Positions 48,982 to 57,777 of a stretch of DNA of 64,000 bases are shown here, piece after piece. The notes beneath the pieces are model-generated. The model searched no databases, had not been told where the DNA came from, and was given only the letters and a program-made list of their open reading frames with translations. Position numbers and translations under genes: made by a program. This stretch comes from Paenarthrobacter nicotinovorans (GTDB taxonomy: Bacteria > Actinomycetota > Actinomycetes > Actinomycetales > Micrococcaceae), in assembly GCF_021919345.1 (NCBI RefSeq), contig NZ_CP089293.1, positions 3,348,001 to 3,412,000 of the forward strand, read 5' to 3'. The stretch's first letter is position 1, and every line of letters begins with the position of its first letter.

Positions 48982-49010
48982 GAAAAATACGCATACCAAC
49001 GGTTTGTCAT
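48951..49010 (-). CDS. Aromatic leader peptide of DAHP synthase
   Basis: A 19-residue frame, MTNRWYAYFSLALEGPASN. It holds Trp, Tyr, Tyr and Phe within five codons (WYAYF, 48984-48998), all three end products of the pathway. It stops 113 bases before the DAHP synthase start and overlaps a hairpin arm. The promoter (-10 ending six bases before the ATG) would make the mRNA start at or near this ATG, so it could be leaderless. It is very probably a ribosome-stalling sensor of aromatic amino acids. Confidence 0.72.
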   Translation of the reverse strand: MTNRWYAYFSLALEGPASN

Positions 49011-49016
49011 AGCCAC

Positions 49017-49046
49017 ACCATAACCGCGCCCGATCAAACCCGGCAA
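49017..49046 (-). promoter_or_regulatory. Promoter of the leader and DAHP synthase
   Basis: On the minus strand TTGCCG (49046-49041), an 18-base spacer and TATGGT (49022-49017, TAnnnT type) lie just before the leader ATG at 49010. Transcription should start about at that ATG. Confidence 0.55.
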
Positions 49047-49056
49047 ATCGTGTTCA

Positions 49057-50076
49057 TCATGATGACAAAAGTTTGCGCAGGAACTGCAACTGCTTGATCC
49101 AGTGGTGTTCCTGGCCGCCTTCATGGTTGTTGAAGCGGTACACCTCGATGTCCTTGGCGGGCTCGCTGCCCTTGGCCCGGGAATCAGTGCCGTAGTTGTT
49201 GTAGCTCGCGAACACCGTGGACGGCGGGCAGATATCGTCCATTTGGGCTGCTGAGAACAGCGCCGGGACGCTTGCCGCCCGGCCAAGGTGGACGCCGTCG
49301 AAGTAGTTGAGCACCGCCAGCATGGGCTCGTAACGGTCGCGGTGGCGGCCCAGGAAACCGGCGATCTCCGGGTACGGACCACGCGGGGCGATGTCGATGG
49401 CGCGCGGGAAGTCCTGTAGGAAGGGGACGTCGGGCAGCGTGGCTATGACGCCGTCGAGCCTTCCGGCCGTCAGCCCGGCAGCCGCCACAGTGATGCCGCC
49501 GCCCTGGCTTATGCCGGTGAGGACCACCGCGGAAGGGTCGACGGCGGGATGGTTCTGTGCCGCCTCTACCGCGCGGAAGGCGTCGACGTAGACCCGGCGG
49601 AAGTAGTAGTTGTCCTGGTGGTCGGCACCGCGGGTCATCAGGCCCGCATAGTTGACCTCGCCCGCTGAGGGGTGGGGATCCGGGGTATCCCCGGCGACAC
49701 CCCCGTAGCCCTGCCCGCGGATGTCCATGATGAAGTGCGCATAGCCGGCCTGCGCCCAGCGGGTGTTCTGGTTGACCAGGCCGCGACCGCCCGAGTAGCC
49801 GATGTATTCCACCGCGACCGGTAGCTGCTGCCCGGCCTCGAGGTGGGCGGGCACGTGCAGCCAGCCCTTGATCCGGTCTCCCCCGAAGCCGGAGAACGTG
49901 ACATCGAACGTGTCGATGACGCTGAGGTAGTTGTCCACCGGTTCGAACACTGCATCGAGCGGAACCGTGCGGGCTTCGGCGATGGTCCGGTCCCAGAATT
50001 GATCCAGGTCGGCCGGCGGGAGCGCTGGTGAGACGTACTCGCGGAGTTGCTCGAGGGGGAGGTCAAAGAGAGGCAT
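49057..50076 (-). CDS. Acetylxylan esterase / cephalosporin-C deacetylase (CE7)
   Basis: A 339-residue alpha/beta hydrolase of carbohydrate esterase family 7. IMDIRGQGYGG is the RGQ motif, VVLTGISQGGGITVAAAGL the GxSQG nucleophile elbow (Ser), AAQMDDICPPST supplies the Asp and YRFNNHEGGQEHH the His. It takes acetyl groups off xylo-oligosaccharides and similar sugars. It has no signal peptide, as usual for CE7, so it acts on imported sugars. It fits the glycan locus next to it. Start ATG 50076 (MPLFDLPLEQL) behind GAGG. Confidence 0.92.
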   Translation of the reverse strand: MPLFDLPLEQLREYVSPALPPADLDQFWDRTIAEARTVPLDAVFEPVDNYLSVIDTFDVTFSGFGGDRIKGWLHVPAHLEAGQQLPVAVEYIGYSGGRGLVNQNTRWAQAGYAHFIMDIRGQGYGGVAGDTPDPHPSAGEVNYAGLMTRGADHQDNYYFRRVYVDAFRAVEAAQNHPAVDPSAVVLTGISQGGGITVAAAGLTAGRLDGVIATLPDVPFLQDFPRAIDIAPRGPYPEIAGFLGRHRDRYEPMLAVLNYFDGVHLGRAASVPALFSAAQMDDICPPSTVFASYNNYGTDSRAKGSEPAKDIEVYRFNNHEGGQEHHWIKQLQFLRKLLSS

Positions 50077-50140
50077 GAGGACATCCTACGTCATGGTTTT
50101 GAGGGCGACGCCACCGGGCAAAGCCGACTTTTTTGAATCG

Positions 50141-50200
50141 TTACATTTCTACGTACACCGCGCTACACTGATCTGTAACTACCATTGGAAAGCGCTTGCT
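50141..50200 (+). promoter_or_regulatory. Promoter and LacI-type operator
   Basis: TTACAT (50141-50146), 17 bases, TACACT (50164-50169) make a good promoter. The operator TTGGAAAGCGCTTGC (centre AAGCGCTT, 50190-50197) lies just downstream of the start point, in a repressing position. The reverse complement of the operator before the GH42 gene reads TTTGGAAAACGCTTGCC, nearly the same. Confidence 0.65.
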
Positions 50201-50287
50201 AAGTAGAGTCTTAGCCAGCACAGTACACCGTAAAGACTCCGACGACGACGTCACGCGCCTTCGTTGCAGCCCCAGCAGAGGAGAGCC

Positions 50288-52366
50288 ATGGACACCCCAT
50301 CTTTCGAGCCCGCCATGGGTTCGAGGCCCTTGCAGAGCACATCGGGAACCACGCCGGTACGGGCACGGGTTGCTTTGGTAGGAGTCCATGGATTCGGCAC
50401 TCACCACCTCCACAACCTTGAGCGGCTCGCCGCCGATGGAATGGTGGAACTTGTTGCGGTGGCAGACCCCAATCCCCCTGCTGCAGGAGGCCTGCCGGGT
50501 ACCACGGCGGTCCACAGCACACTGGATGAACTGCTTGCCGCGGACCACCGCCCGGACATCATCATCGTGGCAACACCCATCCAGACCCACGCACCCCTGG
50601 CACTGTCCGTACTGGCCTCCCATGCGGACCTCTACCTGGAAAAGCCCCCTGTGGCGTCCATGGCGGATTTCCTGCGGCTCCAGGAAGCGGCATCCGCCAC
50701 CGGCCGGAGTGTCCAAGTGGGGTTCCAAAGCCTTGGCTCGCACGCCCTGGCCGCACTGGAACAACTGGCGGTCGGCAACTCCACGGCGGACTTCCCCGGC
50801 ATTGGCACCCTCAAGGGAATCACGGCGACCGGGCGTTGGGTCCGGGACCGGGCCTACTACAAACGCTCGCGCTGGGCCGGAAAGCGCAGCCTGGACGGCG
50901 TCGACGTGGTGGACGGCGTGGCTACCAACCCCTTGGCCCATGCGATCGCGACGGCCCTGCGCATCGCCGGGGCACGCGAACCACTTGACCTGGCCTCGGT
51001 GGAAACCGACCTGTACCGCGCGAACGACATTGAAGCCGACGACACCTCCGTGATCCGCCTCCGGACCGCCAGCGGCCTACCGATAACCTGCGCCCTCACC
51101 CTCTGCTCGGCCGAATCAGTGGAACCATACATCACCCTGCAGGGCACTAATGGAACAGCTGTCTTCCACTACACCGAGGACCGCGTGGCCGTCACCACGG
51201 AGGCGGGCGAAAGCAGCCGTGTCTTCGGGCGCGACGACCTCACCGGGAACCTGATAGAGCACCTGGCCACCGGCGTACCGCTGATCAGTCCACTCCAGCA
51301 CAGCGGTGCGTTCATGCGTGTTGTGGAAGCCATCCGCACTGCGGAACCGCCCCAGCCGATCTCGCCGGACTTCGTGGAGTGGGTGGGTACAGGCCAGCAG
51401 GCCCATGCAGTGATTCCGGGCATCCAGGACGCCGTGGAACGTGCGACGCATGCCCACGCAACCTTCGCCGAATTGGGCCTACCCTGGGCACGACAGGCAA
51501 CGACGAACACCGAACCGCTGTTCGCGAACGGACCGTCCGACACCGTCCTTCGGAACGGGAGTGGCCTCGAATCCTGGCTCTCGCCCCGCCCTTACCTGCA
51601 CCCCGTCAGCACCCCGTCCGGGACAGTGGTGACGGACCATCTTCCGTCGGACCACGTCTGGCACCTAGGGGCTGGTTTCGCGCTGCAGGACGTCAACGGG
51701 AGCAATTTCTGGGGAGGTCGAAGCTACCGGCGGAGCGCCGGAAAGTACGTGGACCTGATGGACCACGGCCGGATCGAGATCGCCGCTGCTGCCCGCGCTG
51801 CCGACCACACCGCCTTGGACCTCGACTGGTTCGGTTCGGACGGCAGCCTCCTCCTCCAGGAACGCCGGACCTTCGAACGGACCGCCATCACCGCCCGCAC
51901 GTGGCGACTGGACATCCGGACCCGGCTCACCGCCGTCGTCGACGCCTCGCTGGGGAGCCCGGGATCGCATGGTGCCCCCGGCAGCGGCTACGGCGGATTC
52001 TTTTGGCGGCTTCCGGCAAACGCCTCGCCGCGCGTCTTTTCCTCCACAGCCGACGGCGAATCCGCCGTGCACGGCTCGGTTTCGCCCTGGTTGGCCTGGA
52101 CGGGAGAGTTCGACGCCGGCCCTGCCACCTTGGTGTTCGCCGCACCCCGGGAGTCGGCGGACCCATGGTTCGTCAGGTGCGGGGGCTACCCGGCCGTTGG
52201 CTCGGCTCTGGCCTGGGATGAGTCCGTCGAGTTGGCTGCCGGTGAGACGCTGACGCGGACCAACTCCGTCTGGATCAGTGACGGCTTGCTGGATCTGCGG
52301 GAGATCGACGACTTGGTTACGGCTGGACGCGACGACGCCCTGAGCCCCACATCAGGAGGCCAATGA
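50288..52366 (+). CDS. Gfo/Idh/MocA oxidoreductase fused to a DUF6807 domain
   Basis: A 692-residue fusion. Residues about 28-390 are a sugar dehydrogenase: RVALVGVHGFGTHHL is the NAD-binding loop, YLEKPPVASM the EKP motif, and GVDVVDGVATNPLAHAIATAL the region with the catalytic His. Residues about 430-690 match the DUF6807 (PmoA-like) family: LSPRPYLHPVSTPSGTVVTDHLPSDHVWHLG, FWRLPANASPRVFSSTADGE and ADPWFVRCGGYPAVG. In many genomes these are neighbouring genes; here they are one protein. AGAGGAG precedes ATG 50288. It probably changes an imported sugar, but the product is unknown. The last 50 bases overlap the convergent MFS gene. Confidence 0.87.
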   Translation: MDTPSFEPAMGSRPLQSTSGTTPVRARVALVGVHGFGTHHLHNLERLAADGMVELVAVADPNPPAAGGLPGTTAVHSTLDELLAADHRPDIIIVATPIQTHAPLALSVLASHADLYLEKPPVASMADFLRLQEAASATGRSVQVGFQSLGSHALAALEQLAVGNSTADFPGIGTLKGITATGRWVRDRAYYKRSRWAGKRSLDGVDVVDGVATNPLAHAIATALRIAGAREPLDLASVETDLYRANDIEADDTSVIRLRTASGLPITCALTLCSAESVEPYITLQGTNGTAVFHYTEDRVAVTTEAGESSRVFGRDDLTGNLIEHLATGVPLISPLQHSGAFMRVVEAIRTAEPPQPISPDFVEWVGTGQQAHAVIPGIQDAVERATHAHATFAELGLPWARQATTNTEPLFANGPSDTVLRNGSGLESWLSPRPYLHPVSTPSGTVVTDHLPSDHVWHLGAGFALQDVNGSNFWGGRSYRRSAGKYVDLMDHGRIEIAAAARAADHTALDLDWFGSDGSLLLQERRTFERTAITARTWRLDIRTRLTAVVDASLGSPGSHGAPGSGYGGFFWRLPANASPRVFSSTADGESAVHGSVSPWLAWTGEFDAGPATLVFAAPRESADPWFVRCGGYPAVGSALAWDESVELAAGETLTRTNSVWISDGLLDLREIDDLVTAGRDDALSPTSGGQ

Positions 52367-53618
52367 CCACGGCGGAGGCCATGCCCAGGGCACCGGTCAC
52401 CACCAGACCGGTCCGCACATCGAAGTCTTCGGTGAGCCACCCCGCGAGCAGCCCGCCCAACGCATGGCCACCCAGGAGCAGCGGAAAGTAGAGCGCCAGG
52501 ACCCGGCCCCGGACATGCGCGCCGGCTTCAAGCTGCACGGCAGTGGCCGCGCTGGTGAGGAAGACGAGCGTCATGAAGCCAACCACCACGAGCATGGCCA
52601 CGAACCATTCCTGCGTTGGCATCACGGCGGCAATCGCTTGTGTCAACCCAAAAAGGCCTGCGCTGGCCACGATTCCTTTCCGGCCAAAGCGCTTGATCCG
52701 GGTAGCCACCAGCGCCCCGGCCAACGCGCCGAGGGCACTGACGGTGTTGAACAAACCGAAGCCTGCGGGACCGCCGTGCCAGACCCGGTCGGCGAAGGCG
52801 GCCAGAACCACAGGACCGTTCATTCCGAAGGCACCCAGCAAGCCTGCCAGCAGCATGGTGAGGAGGAGTCGTGGGCGGGCACGGACGAAGTGGAATCCAG
52901 CCAATACCCGGCCTTTTCGCACCGTAGGATCAGGCACCACCGGCGAGTGATGGAGTTCCCCGGGCCTGATGGCTGCGGTCATCACCAGGACCGCTACGCC
53001 AAGGCAGGCATTGGCCGCGAACGCCGCCGCCGGGCCTGCCTGGGCAATGACAACGCCTGCCAGCGCGGGTCCGGCCATGGCCCCCAGTTGGCCGATGGCG
53101 CTGTTCAGTCCGATGGCCGCCGGCAACCCGGCGTCGCCCACCACTTCGTTGACGAAAACCTGCCGTGCGGGGCCGTCAATGGCGCTGGTTACTCCCAGTG
53201 CGATGCACGCGGCGTAGACAACCCAGACGTCGCTGCCTCCCATCGCGTTCCAGACAGCGAGCCCGGCAGCCAGGACGGCGGCCACCGATTGGCAAACAAC
53301 GAGAATGCGGCGTTTGGGGAATAGGTCCACCAGGACACCGCTGACCGGGCCCACCACCAGCATGGGCAGGAATTGGAGCGCGACGGCAAGACCCACGGCG
53401 GCCGGGCTGCCCGTGAGCTGGAGAACCAGCCAGTCCTGGGCCAAACGCTGCATCCAGACCCCGCCGCTGCCCACCAATGAGAGGGCCACAAAGATCCGGT
53501 AGTTGTGGTGCCGCAACGGATAGTGCCAGGTCTCGACCGAGCGGGCCCGTGGGCTTGCAGGCTGAGTGGGGGTGGATCGACGTGGAAAAAGGCGCGGTGG
53601 AAAGGGGCGCGGCGACAC
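52317..53618 (-). CDS. MFS transporter (EntS/MFS_3-like)
   Basis: A 433-residue permease with about 12 membrane helices. RHHNYRIFVALSLVGSGGVWMQRLAQDWLVLQLTG is the typical first segment of the MFS_3 exporters, and VLVDLFPKRRILVVCQS is the loop 2-3 motif. ATRIKRFGRKGIV is its repeat in the second half. Members export siderophores or drugs; the substrate is unknown. The start is GTG 53618 without a clear ribosome site; the N-terminal 27 residues are Pro/Arg-rich and may not be translated. Its 3' end overlaps the convergent fusion gene by 50 bases. Confidence 0.85.
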   Translation of the reverse strand: MSPRPFPPRLFPRRSTPTQPASPRARSVETWHYPLRHHNYRIFVALSLVGSGGVWMQRLAQDWLVLQLTGSPAAVGLAVALQFLPMLVVGPVSGVLVDLFPKRRILVVCQSVAAVLAAGLAVWNAMGGSDVWVVYAACIALGVTSAIDGPARQVFVNEVVGDAGLPAAIGLNSAIGQLGAMAGPALAGVVIAQAGPAAAFAANACLGVAVLVMTAAIRPGELHHSPVVPDPTVRKGRVLAGFHFVRARPRLLLTMLLAGLLGAFGMNGPVVLAAFADRVWHGGPAGFGLFNTVSALGALAGALVATRIKRFGRKGIVASAGLFGLTQAIAAVMPTQEWFVAMLVVVGFMTLVFLTSAATAVQLEAGAHVRGRVLALYFPLLLGGHALGGLLAGWLTEDFDVRTGLVVTGALGMASAVVIGLLMWGSGRRRVQP

Positions 53619-53650
53619 TGGGGGTCTGCTCGATTCAGCTGGGTCGGTGG

Positions 53651-53715
53651 GGAGTTTTTGTACAGCTGATGCCTTTAAGAAGGCTTCTTTAGGGCATCAG
53701 CTGTACAAAAACTCC
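53651..53715. repeat. 65 bp near-perfect palindrome
   Basis: Perfect 23-base arms (53651-53673 and 53693-53715) contain GGAGTTTTTGTACAGCTGAT and its complement. The 19-base centre is itself palindromic (AAGAAGGCTTCTT). It starts at the stop codon of the DUF624 gene, so it can act as terminator for the sugar-transport operon. It looks like a mobile palindromic unit. Confidence 0.8.
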
Positions 53716-54365
53716 TAGTGGTGGGAGCGGATTTTGACGGCCGCAGCGGCCAGGACCAGGGTTCCGGGGACAATGACGAACAAGGCTTGCAACATCCAGA
53801 CGAACACCACTGCCATGAACACGGCCGCGAGCAGCAGCAGTGAGCCGCTCCAGTCACGGAGCGAATCAGCCTTGGCGCTGGAGTAGGCAGCAGACCAGCG
53901 CTGTGGTCCGGGGACATCGGCGGGGTGCCGGTCGGCGTCGCCGTCCCAGGTCACTCCCCCGCTCCAATTTGCGACGATCCGAAGGAACAGCACGGCGCCG
54001 GCCGCAGCCAGGATCAGCGTGGCGGGCAGGATGACTGCCCGGCCGGGCAGTTGGCCCACCAGGGCGAGCAGCAGGTTCAGGACAATCACGACGGCGGCTG
54101 CCGCCGTCGTGATTCCGATCTTCCAGCTGCCGGGCAGCGCACGGCGGAAATTCCCCCACAGGCTGCGGAGCGAATCGTCCCTGCCGCTGAGGTGCCTCTC
54201 CAGGTGTGCGACGCCGGCCGCATAGGCAGCCGGCGCCGTCACCAAGGGGATGGACAGGAGGAGCACGATGACTCCCGCCAGGATGGTCTCGGCGAAGAGG
54301 GCAAAGCGGTTGACCGGAATCCCGGGCTTCGGCGAGGACTTGCCAGTGGCGTCCATGGTGCTCAT
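53715..54365 (-). CDS. DUF624 (YesL-like) membrane protein
   Basis: A 216-residue protein with about five membrane helices (ETILAGVIVLLLSIPLVTAPAAYAAGV, IGITTAAAAVVIVLNLLLALV, AVILPATLILAAAGAVLFLRIV, SGSLLLLAAVFMAVVFVWMLQAL and a last one). LSGRDDSLRSLWGNFRRALPGSWK is the conserved loop of the DUF624/YesL family. It usually stands next to sugar ABC permeases of the CUT1 type, as here (13 bases after the permease). Its part in transport is not known. Confidence 0.85.
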   Translation of the reverse strand: MSTMDATGKSSPKPGIPVNRFALFAETILAGVIVLLLSIPLVTAPAAYAAGVAHLERHLSGRDDSLRSLWGNFRRALPGSWKIGITTAAAAVVIVLNLLLALVGQLPGRAVILPATLILAAAGAVLFLRIVANWSGGVTWDGDADRHPADVPGPQRWSAAYSSAKADSLRDWSGSLLLLAAVFMAVVFVWMLQALFVIVPGTLVLAAAAVKIRSHH

Positions 54366-54378
54366 TTCTGTCTCTCCC

Positions 54379-55296
54379 CTAGCCTTTGAGGCCTTGTGTT
54401 GAAACGCCTTCGACGATGTAGCGCTGGAAGACCAGGAAGAACACCAGCACGGGCAGGAGGGCCAGGACCGACATGGCGATCATCGCTCCGTAGTCCGATG
54501 ACTGGGTCTGGTCCACAAAGAGCCGCAATGCCAACGGCAGCGGGTACTTCTCGGGGGTGTTCAAGTAGAGCAGCGGCCCCAGGAAGTCGTTCCAGCTCCA
54601 GATGAAGGAGAAGATCGACGTGGAAATCAGGGCCGGTTTCATGAGCGGGAGCATGATGGAACCGAAGATGCGGACGTGTCCTGCGCCGTCGATACGCGCT
54701 GCTTCGTCCAGTTCGGCCGGCAGTCCGCGCATGAACTGGACCATGAGGAACACGAAGAACGCATCCGCTGCCAGGAACTTGCCGATCAGCAAGGGCACGT
54801 AGGTGTCTACGAGGCCCAGCTGCTGGAACACGATGTACTGCGGAATGATCACCACGTGGAAAGGCAGTAGCAGGGTGGCGATCATCATGCCGAAGAACAG
54901 TCCGCGGCCGGGGAAGTTGATCCGGGCGAAGGCGTAGGCGGAGATGGACGCTGAAAGGACCGTTCCAACCACGGCGCCGACGGCCAGGATCAGCGAGTTG
55001 GTGAAGAACGTCAGTGTGGAGACCCCGCCGATGCCTTCCATGGCCGTGGCGAAGTTGTCGAAGCTGAAGTTGTTCGACCACAACGCGTTGTTCGCGCCGC
55101 CGATTTCGGAGTTCGGTTTGAAGGCGGAAGTGATCATCCACAGGGCAGGGTAGAGAACCATGGCCACCAGTGCCAGGGCAATAATGTGGAAGATGGCGCT
55201 CTTGATCCGCTTGGCCATGACGGATTCGGACTTCGGGTTGTAGGCCGGCGCCGGAGTGCTTGGCGTGGACTGGATGGGCGTTGCCGTGGTTGTCAT
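54379..55296 (-). CDS. Sugar ABC transporter permease (MalG type)
   Basis: A 305-residue inner-membrane permease of the CUT1 family with six helices. EAARIDGAGHVRIFGSIMLPLMKPAL is the EAA loop that contacts the ATPase. RGLFFGMMIATLLLPFHVVIIPQYIVFQQLGLVDTY is typical of MalG-like proteins. Its start overlaps the other permease's stop by four bases (55293-55296). With the partner permease, the lipoprotein and an ATPase coded elsewhere it imports oligosaccharides. Confidence 0.92.
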   Translation of the reverse strand: MTTTATPIQSTPSTPAPAYNPKSESVMAKRIKSAIFHIIALALVAMVLYPALWMITSAFKPNSEIGGANNALWSNNFSFDNFATAMEGIGGVSTLTFFTNSLILAVGAVVGTVLSASISAYAFARINFPGRGLFFGMMIATLLLPFHVVIIPQYIVFQQLGLVDTYVPLLIGKFLAADAFFVFLMVQFMRGLPAELDEAARIDGAGHVRIFGSIMLPLMKPALISTSIFSFIWSWNDFLGPLLYLNTPEKYPLPLALRLFVDQTQSSDYGAMIAMSVLALLPVLVFFLVFQRYIVEGVSTQGLKG

Positions 55297-56243
55297 TTTG
55301 AATCACCGCTGTAGTGGACCCAGGACTTGGAGGTCTTGAAGAAGATCAGCGTTATGATGCCGACCACGATCACCAGGAGCCAGGCCATCGCCGAGGCGTA
55401 ACCCATCCGGAAATCGGAGAAACCGCGCAAGTACAGGTAAAGGGTGTAGAAGAGGGTGGATCCTGCCGGGCCGCCTTCACCGTTGGAGATGATATAGGCC
55501 GAGGCGAAGATCTGGAACGCGTGGATGGTTTCCATCAGGAGGTTGAAGAAAATCACCGGGGACAGCATGGGCCAGGTGATGTTCAGGAACTTCCGGACCG
55601 GTCCGGCGCCGTCCATTGACGCTGCTTCGTAAAGGTCCGTGGGGATCTGCTTGAGGCCGGCGAGGAAGATCACCATGGGGGCGCCGAACTGCCACACGGT
55701 CAGCAGGATCATCATGCCCATGGTCATGTTGGGGTTGCCCACCCAGCCACCGAGGTTGATTCCGAAGAAGGACAGTCCCTGGTCCACGGGGCCGGAATCG
55801 CCGAACATGGCCTTCCAGACGATTGCGATGGACACCGATGCGCCGATCAGGGACGGGGCGTAGAACGCGGACCGGTAGAAACCCTGGCCCTTGCGTTTGC
55901 TGTTGAGCAGCATCGCGATGGCCAACGCCGCCGCGAGCTTCAGCGGGGTACCGAAGACAACGTATTGCAGGGTCACACCTACCGACTGCAGGAAGCGTTC
56001 GTCCTGGAAGAGGGTGGTGTAGTTATCGAAGCCGATCCATTTGGGGGCATCAAAGAGGTTGTAGTTGGTGAAGGAAAGGTACAGCGAGGAAATCATCGGT
56101 CCTACGGTCAAGGCGATGAATCCCAGCAGCCAGGGCAGCAGGAAGGTGTAGCCGGCGCGGGCGTCCGCCCCGCGCCGCCGCGACTTGCGCGGCTGCGAGG
56201 GAGCGGAGGCGGTGCGCCTGCTCAGGGTTGGGCTTTGAGTCAC
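55293..56243 (-). CDS. Sugar ABC transporter permease (MalF type)
   Basis: A 316-residue CUT1 permease. An Arg/Ser-rich cytosolic tail (SRRTASAPSQPRKSRRRG) is followed by six helices (LLPWLLGFIALTVGPMISSLY and others). YEAASMDGAGPVRKFLNITWPMLSPV is the EAA loop. It comes after the solute-binding lipoprotein gene (50 bases) and before the MalG-type gene (overlap). Confidence 0.92.
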   Translation of the reverse strand: MTQSPTLSRRTASAPSQPRKSRRRGADARAGYTFLLPWLLGFIALTVGPMISSLYLSFTNYNLFDAPKWIGFDNYTTLFQDERFLQSVGVTLQYVVFGTPLKLAAALAIAMLLNSKRKGQGFYRSAFYAPSLIGASVSIAIVWKAMFGDSGPVDQGLSFFGINLGGWVGNPNMTMGMMILLTVWQFGAPMVIFLAGLKQIPTDLYEAASMDGAGPVRKFLNITWPMLSPVIFFNLLMETIHAFQIFASAYIISNGEGGPAGSTLFYTLYLYLRGFSDFRMGYASAMAWLLVIVVGIITLIFFKTSKSWVHYSGDSK

Positions 56244-56293
56244 GAGATCAGTCCGTCAGTTGGGAAGCCAGGATCAGACACGGAAGGTCTGGA

Positions 56294-57583
56294 TCAGGCG
56301 TTCTGCTTGATGAGGTCTTCGGCTTCCCTGAACCACGCATCCACTGCGCCGTCCACGGTGAGCTTTCCGTAGTTCAGGTCCTGGGTGACCCGCTTGAACG
56401 TGGACTCGAGGGTGCCGAAACCAACGATGGGCGGCTCCGGTGCGTCCTTCAGGTACTTTTCAATGGACTTCTCGTAATCGACGACGAGCTTGTCGGTGCC
56501 TTCGAAGGTGGTTCCGTCGCGCTGGGTCTTCGACGCCGGTACACCGCGGGAGGTCTTGAAGATCTGGCCGACCTCGGGATCGTTGACCATGAAGTCGATG
56601 AAGCGTGCAGCAGCGTCCTTGTACTTGGTCTTCGCGCTGGCCACCATCAACATGGACGGCTTGAGGAACAGGCCCAGGTTGTCCGGATCATCCGATGGGA
56701 CCGGCACCAGCTTGAGTTCCTTGGCGCCGCTGTCCGCGAGGTACCCGGCCATGAAGTTGTCCCAGGTGACTTCGGTAGCGGTGACATTCGAACCGAACGG
56801 GGACTTGGGCAGCAGCTGGGTGGCCTTGTCTTCGCCCACAATCGCACCGGTACCGCGCAGGTCCGCGGTGAGGTTCCACCACTTCTTCAGGTCGTCTTTG
56901 GAGAAACCGAGTTTGCCTTCGTCGGTGAAGGCCTTGATGTTGTTCTGCCGCAGCCAGATGTTGAAGTTCCACCAGATGCCCGTGTAGTCGGTGCCGCCGA
57001 ACAGTGTGCCGTTACCCTTGGCGCCAACCTCAGCCAGGAACGCGTTGAATTCCTTGTAGTTCCAGGAACCGTCCGGCTCCGCAATGCCCAGTGAAGCGAG
57101 CTTGGCGGGGTCGTAGTACACCGCGAAGGCGTTGGTGCTGGTGGGGATGCCGTAGGTCTTGCCGCGGATCTGGCCCGACGGAAGGAGGGACTTCTCAAAG
57201 GCGTCCGTGTTGATCTTTACGGTGCCCAGGTCCAGGAGCTGGTTCCGCTGCCCGTAATCGCGCAGATAGGACAGGTCCCACTGCATCACATCCGGCAGGC
57301 CACCGCCGGCGGCCTCCGTAGCACGCTTCTGCCAGTAGCCCGCGAAGTCCGAGAAGTTGCCGTTGACCTTGATGTCCGGGTTCTTGGACTCAAACAACGC
57401 AATGGCCTTGCGGGTGCGTTCGGCACGGTCGTCGTTGCCCCACCAGGTGTAGGTGATGGTGACGGGGTTGTCCGCGGAACCGGTCTGTCCGCTGGACGAC
57501 GACGACTGGCCACAAGCGGAGAGGAACGCGGCAGATGCAGTGCCGAGAGCCACCGTGGTGAGGAATTTCCTTCTGTCGATCAT
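56294..57583 (-). CDS. Sugar ABC transporter solute-binding lipoprotein
   Basis: A 429-residue extracellular lipoprotein. MIDRRKFLTTVALGTASAAF ends in the lipobox LSAC (Cys24), and the RRKF start may go by the Tat route. The body (ITYTWWGNDDRAERTRKAIALFESKNPDIKVNGNF) is of solute-binding family 1, for oligosaccharides. AAGGAGG lies before ATG 57583. It is divergent from the GH42 gene and shares its operator, so its ligand is probably a beta-galactoside (inference). Confidence 0.92.
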   Translation of the reverse strand: MIDRRKFLTTVALGTASAAFLSACGQSSSSSGQTGSADNPVTITYTWWGNDDRAERTRKAIALFESKNPDIKVNGNFSDFAGYWQKRATEAAGGGLPDVMQWDLSYLRDYGQRNQLLDLGTVKINTDAFEKSLLPSGQIRGKTYGIPTSTNAFAVYYDPAKLASLGIAEPDGSWNYKEFNAFLAEVGAKGNGTLFGGTDYTGIWWNFNIWLRQNNIKAFTDEGKLGFSKDDLKKWWNLTADLRGTGAIVGEDKATQLLPKSPFGSNVTATEVTWDNFMAGYLADSGAKELKLVPVPSDDPDNLGLFLKPSMLMVASAKTKYKDAAARFIDFMVNDPEVGQIFKTSRGVPASKTQRDGTTFEGTDKLVVDYEKSIEKYLKDAPEPPIVGFGTLESTFKRVTQDLNYGKLTVDGAVDAWFREAEDLIKQNA

Positions 57584-57690
57584 GAGAGCCTCCTTGCTCA
57601 GTTGGTGCAAGCTTTCCGAGTTTCTGCAACGTGGCAGTGATCTCGCTTACACTCGTTCTGAATCGATACAATATCCTCAATGCACCATCT

Positions 57691-57709
57691 GGGCAAGCGT
57701 TTTCCAAAG
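57691..57709. promoter_or_regulatory. LacI-type operator between the SBP and GH42 genes
   Basis: GGGCAAGCGTTTTCCAAAG. Its reverse complement TTTGGAAAACGCTTGCC almost equals the operator before the DUF6807 fusion gene. It lies in the divergent promoter region 57584-57777 and could control both directions. Confidence 0.65.
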
Positions 57710-57777
57710 ACAGTGGGTTTCGCCCATTTCCACACACAGCTTCCATCCAAATCCGGCAACCCGAGCAAGGAGTCCCC

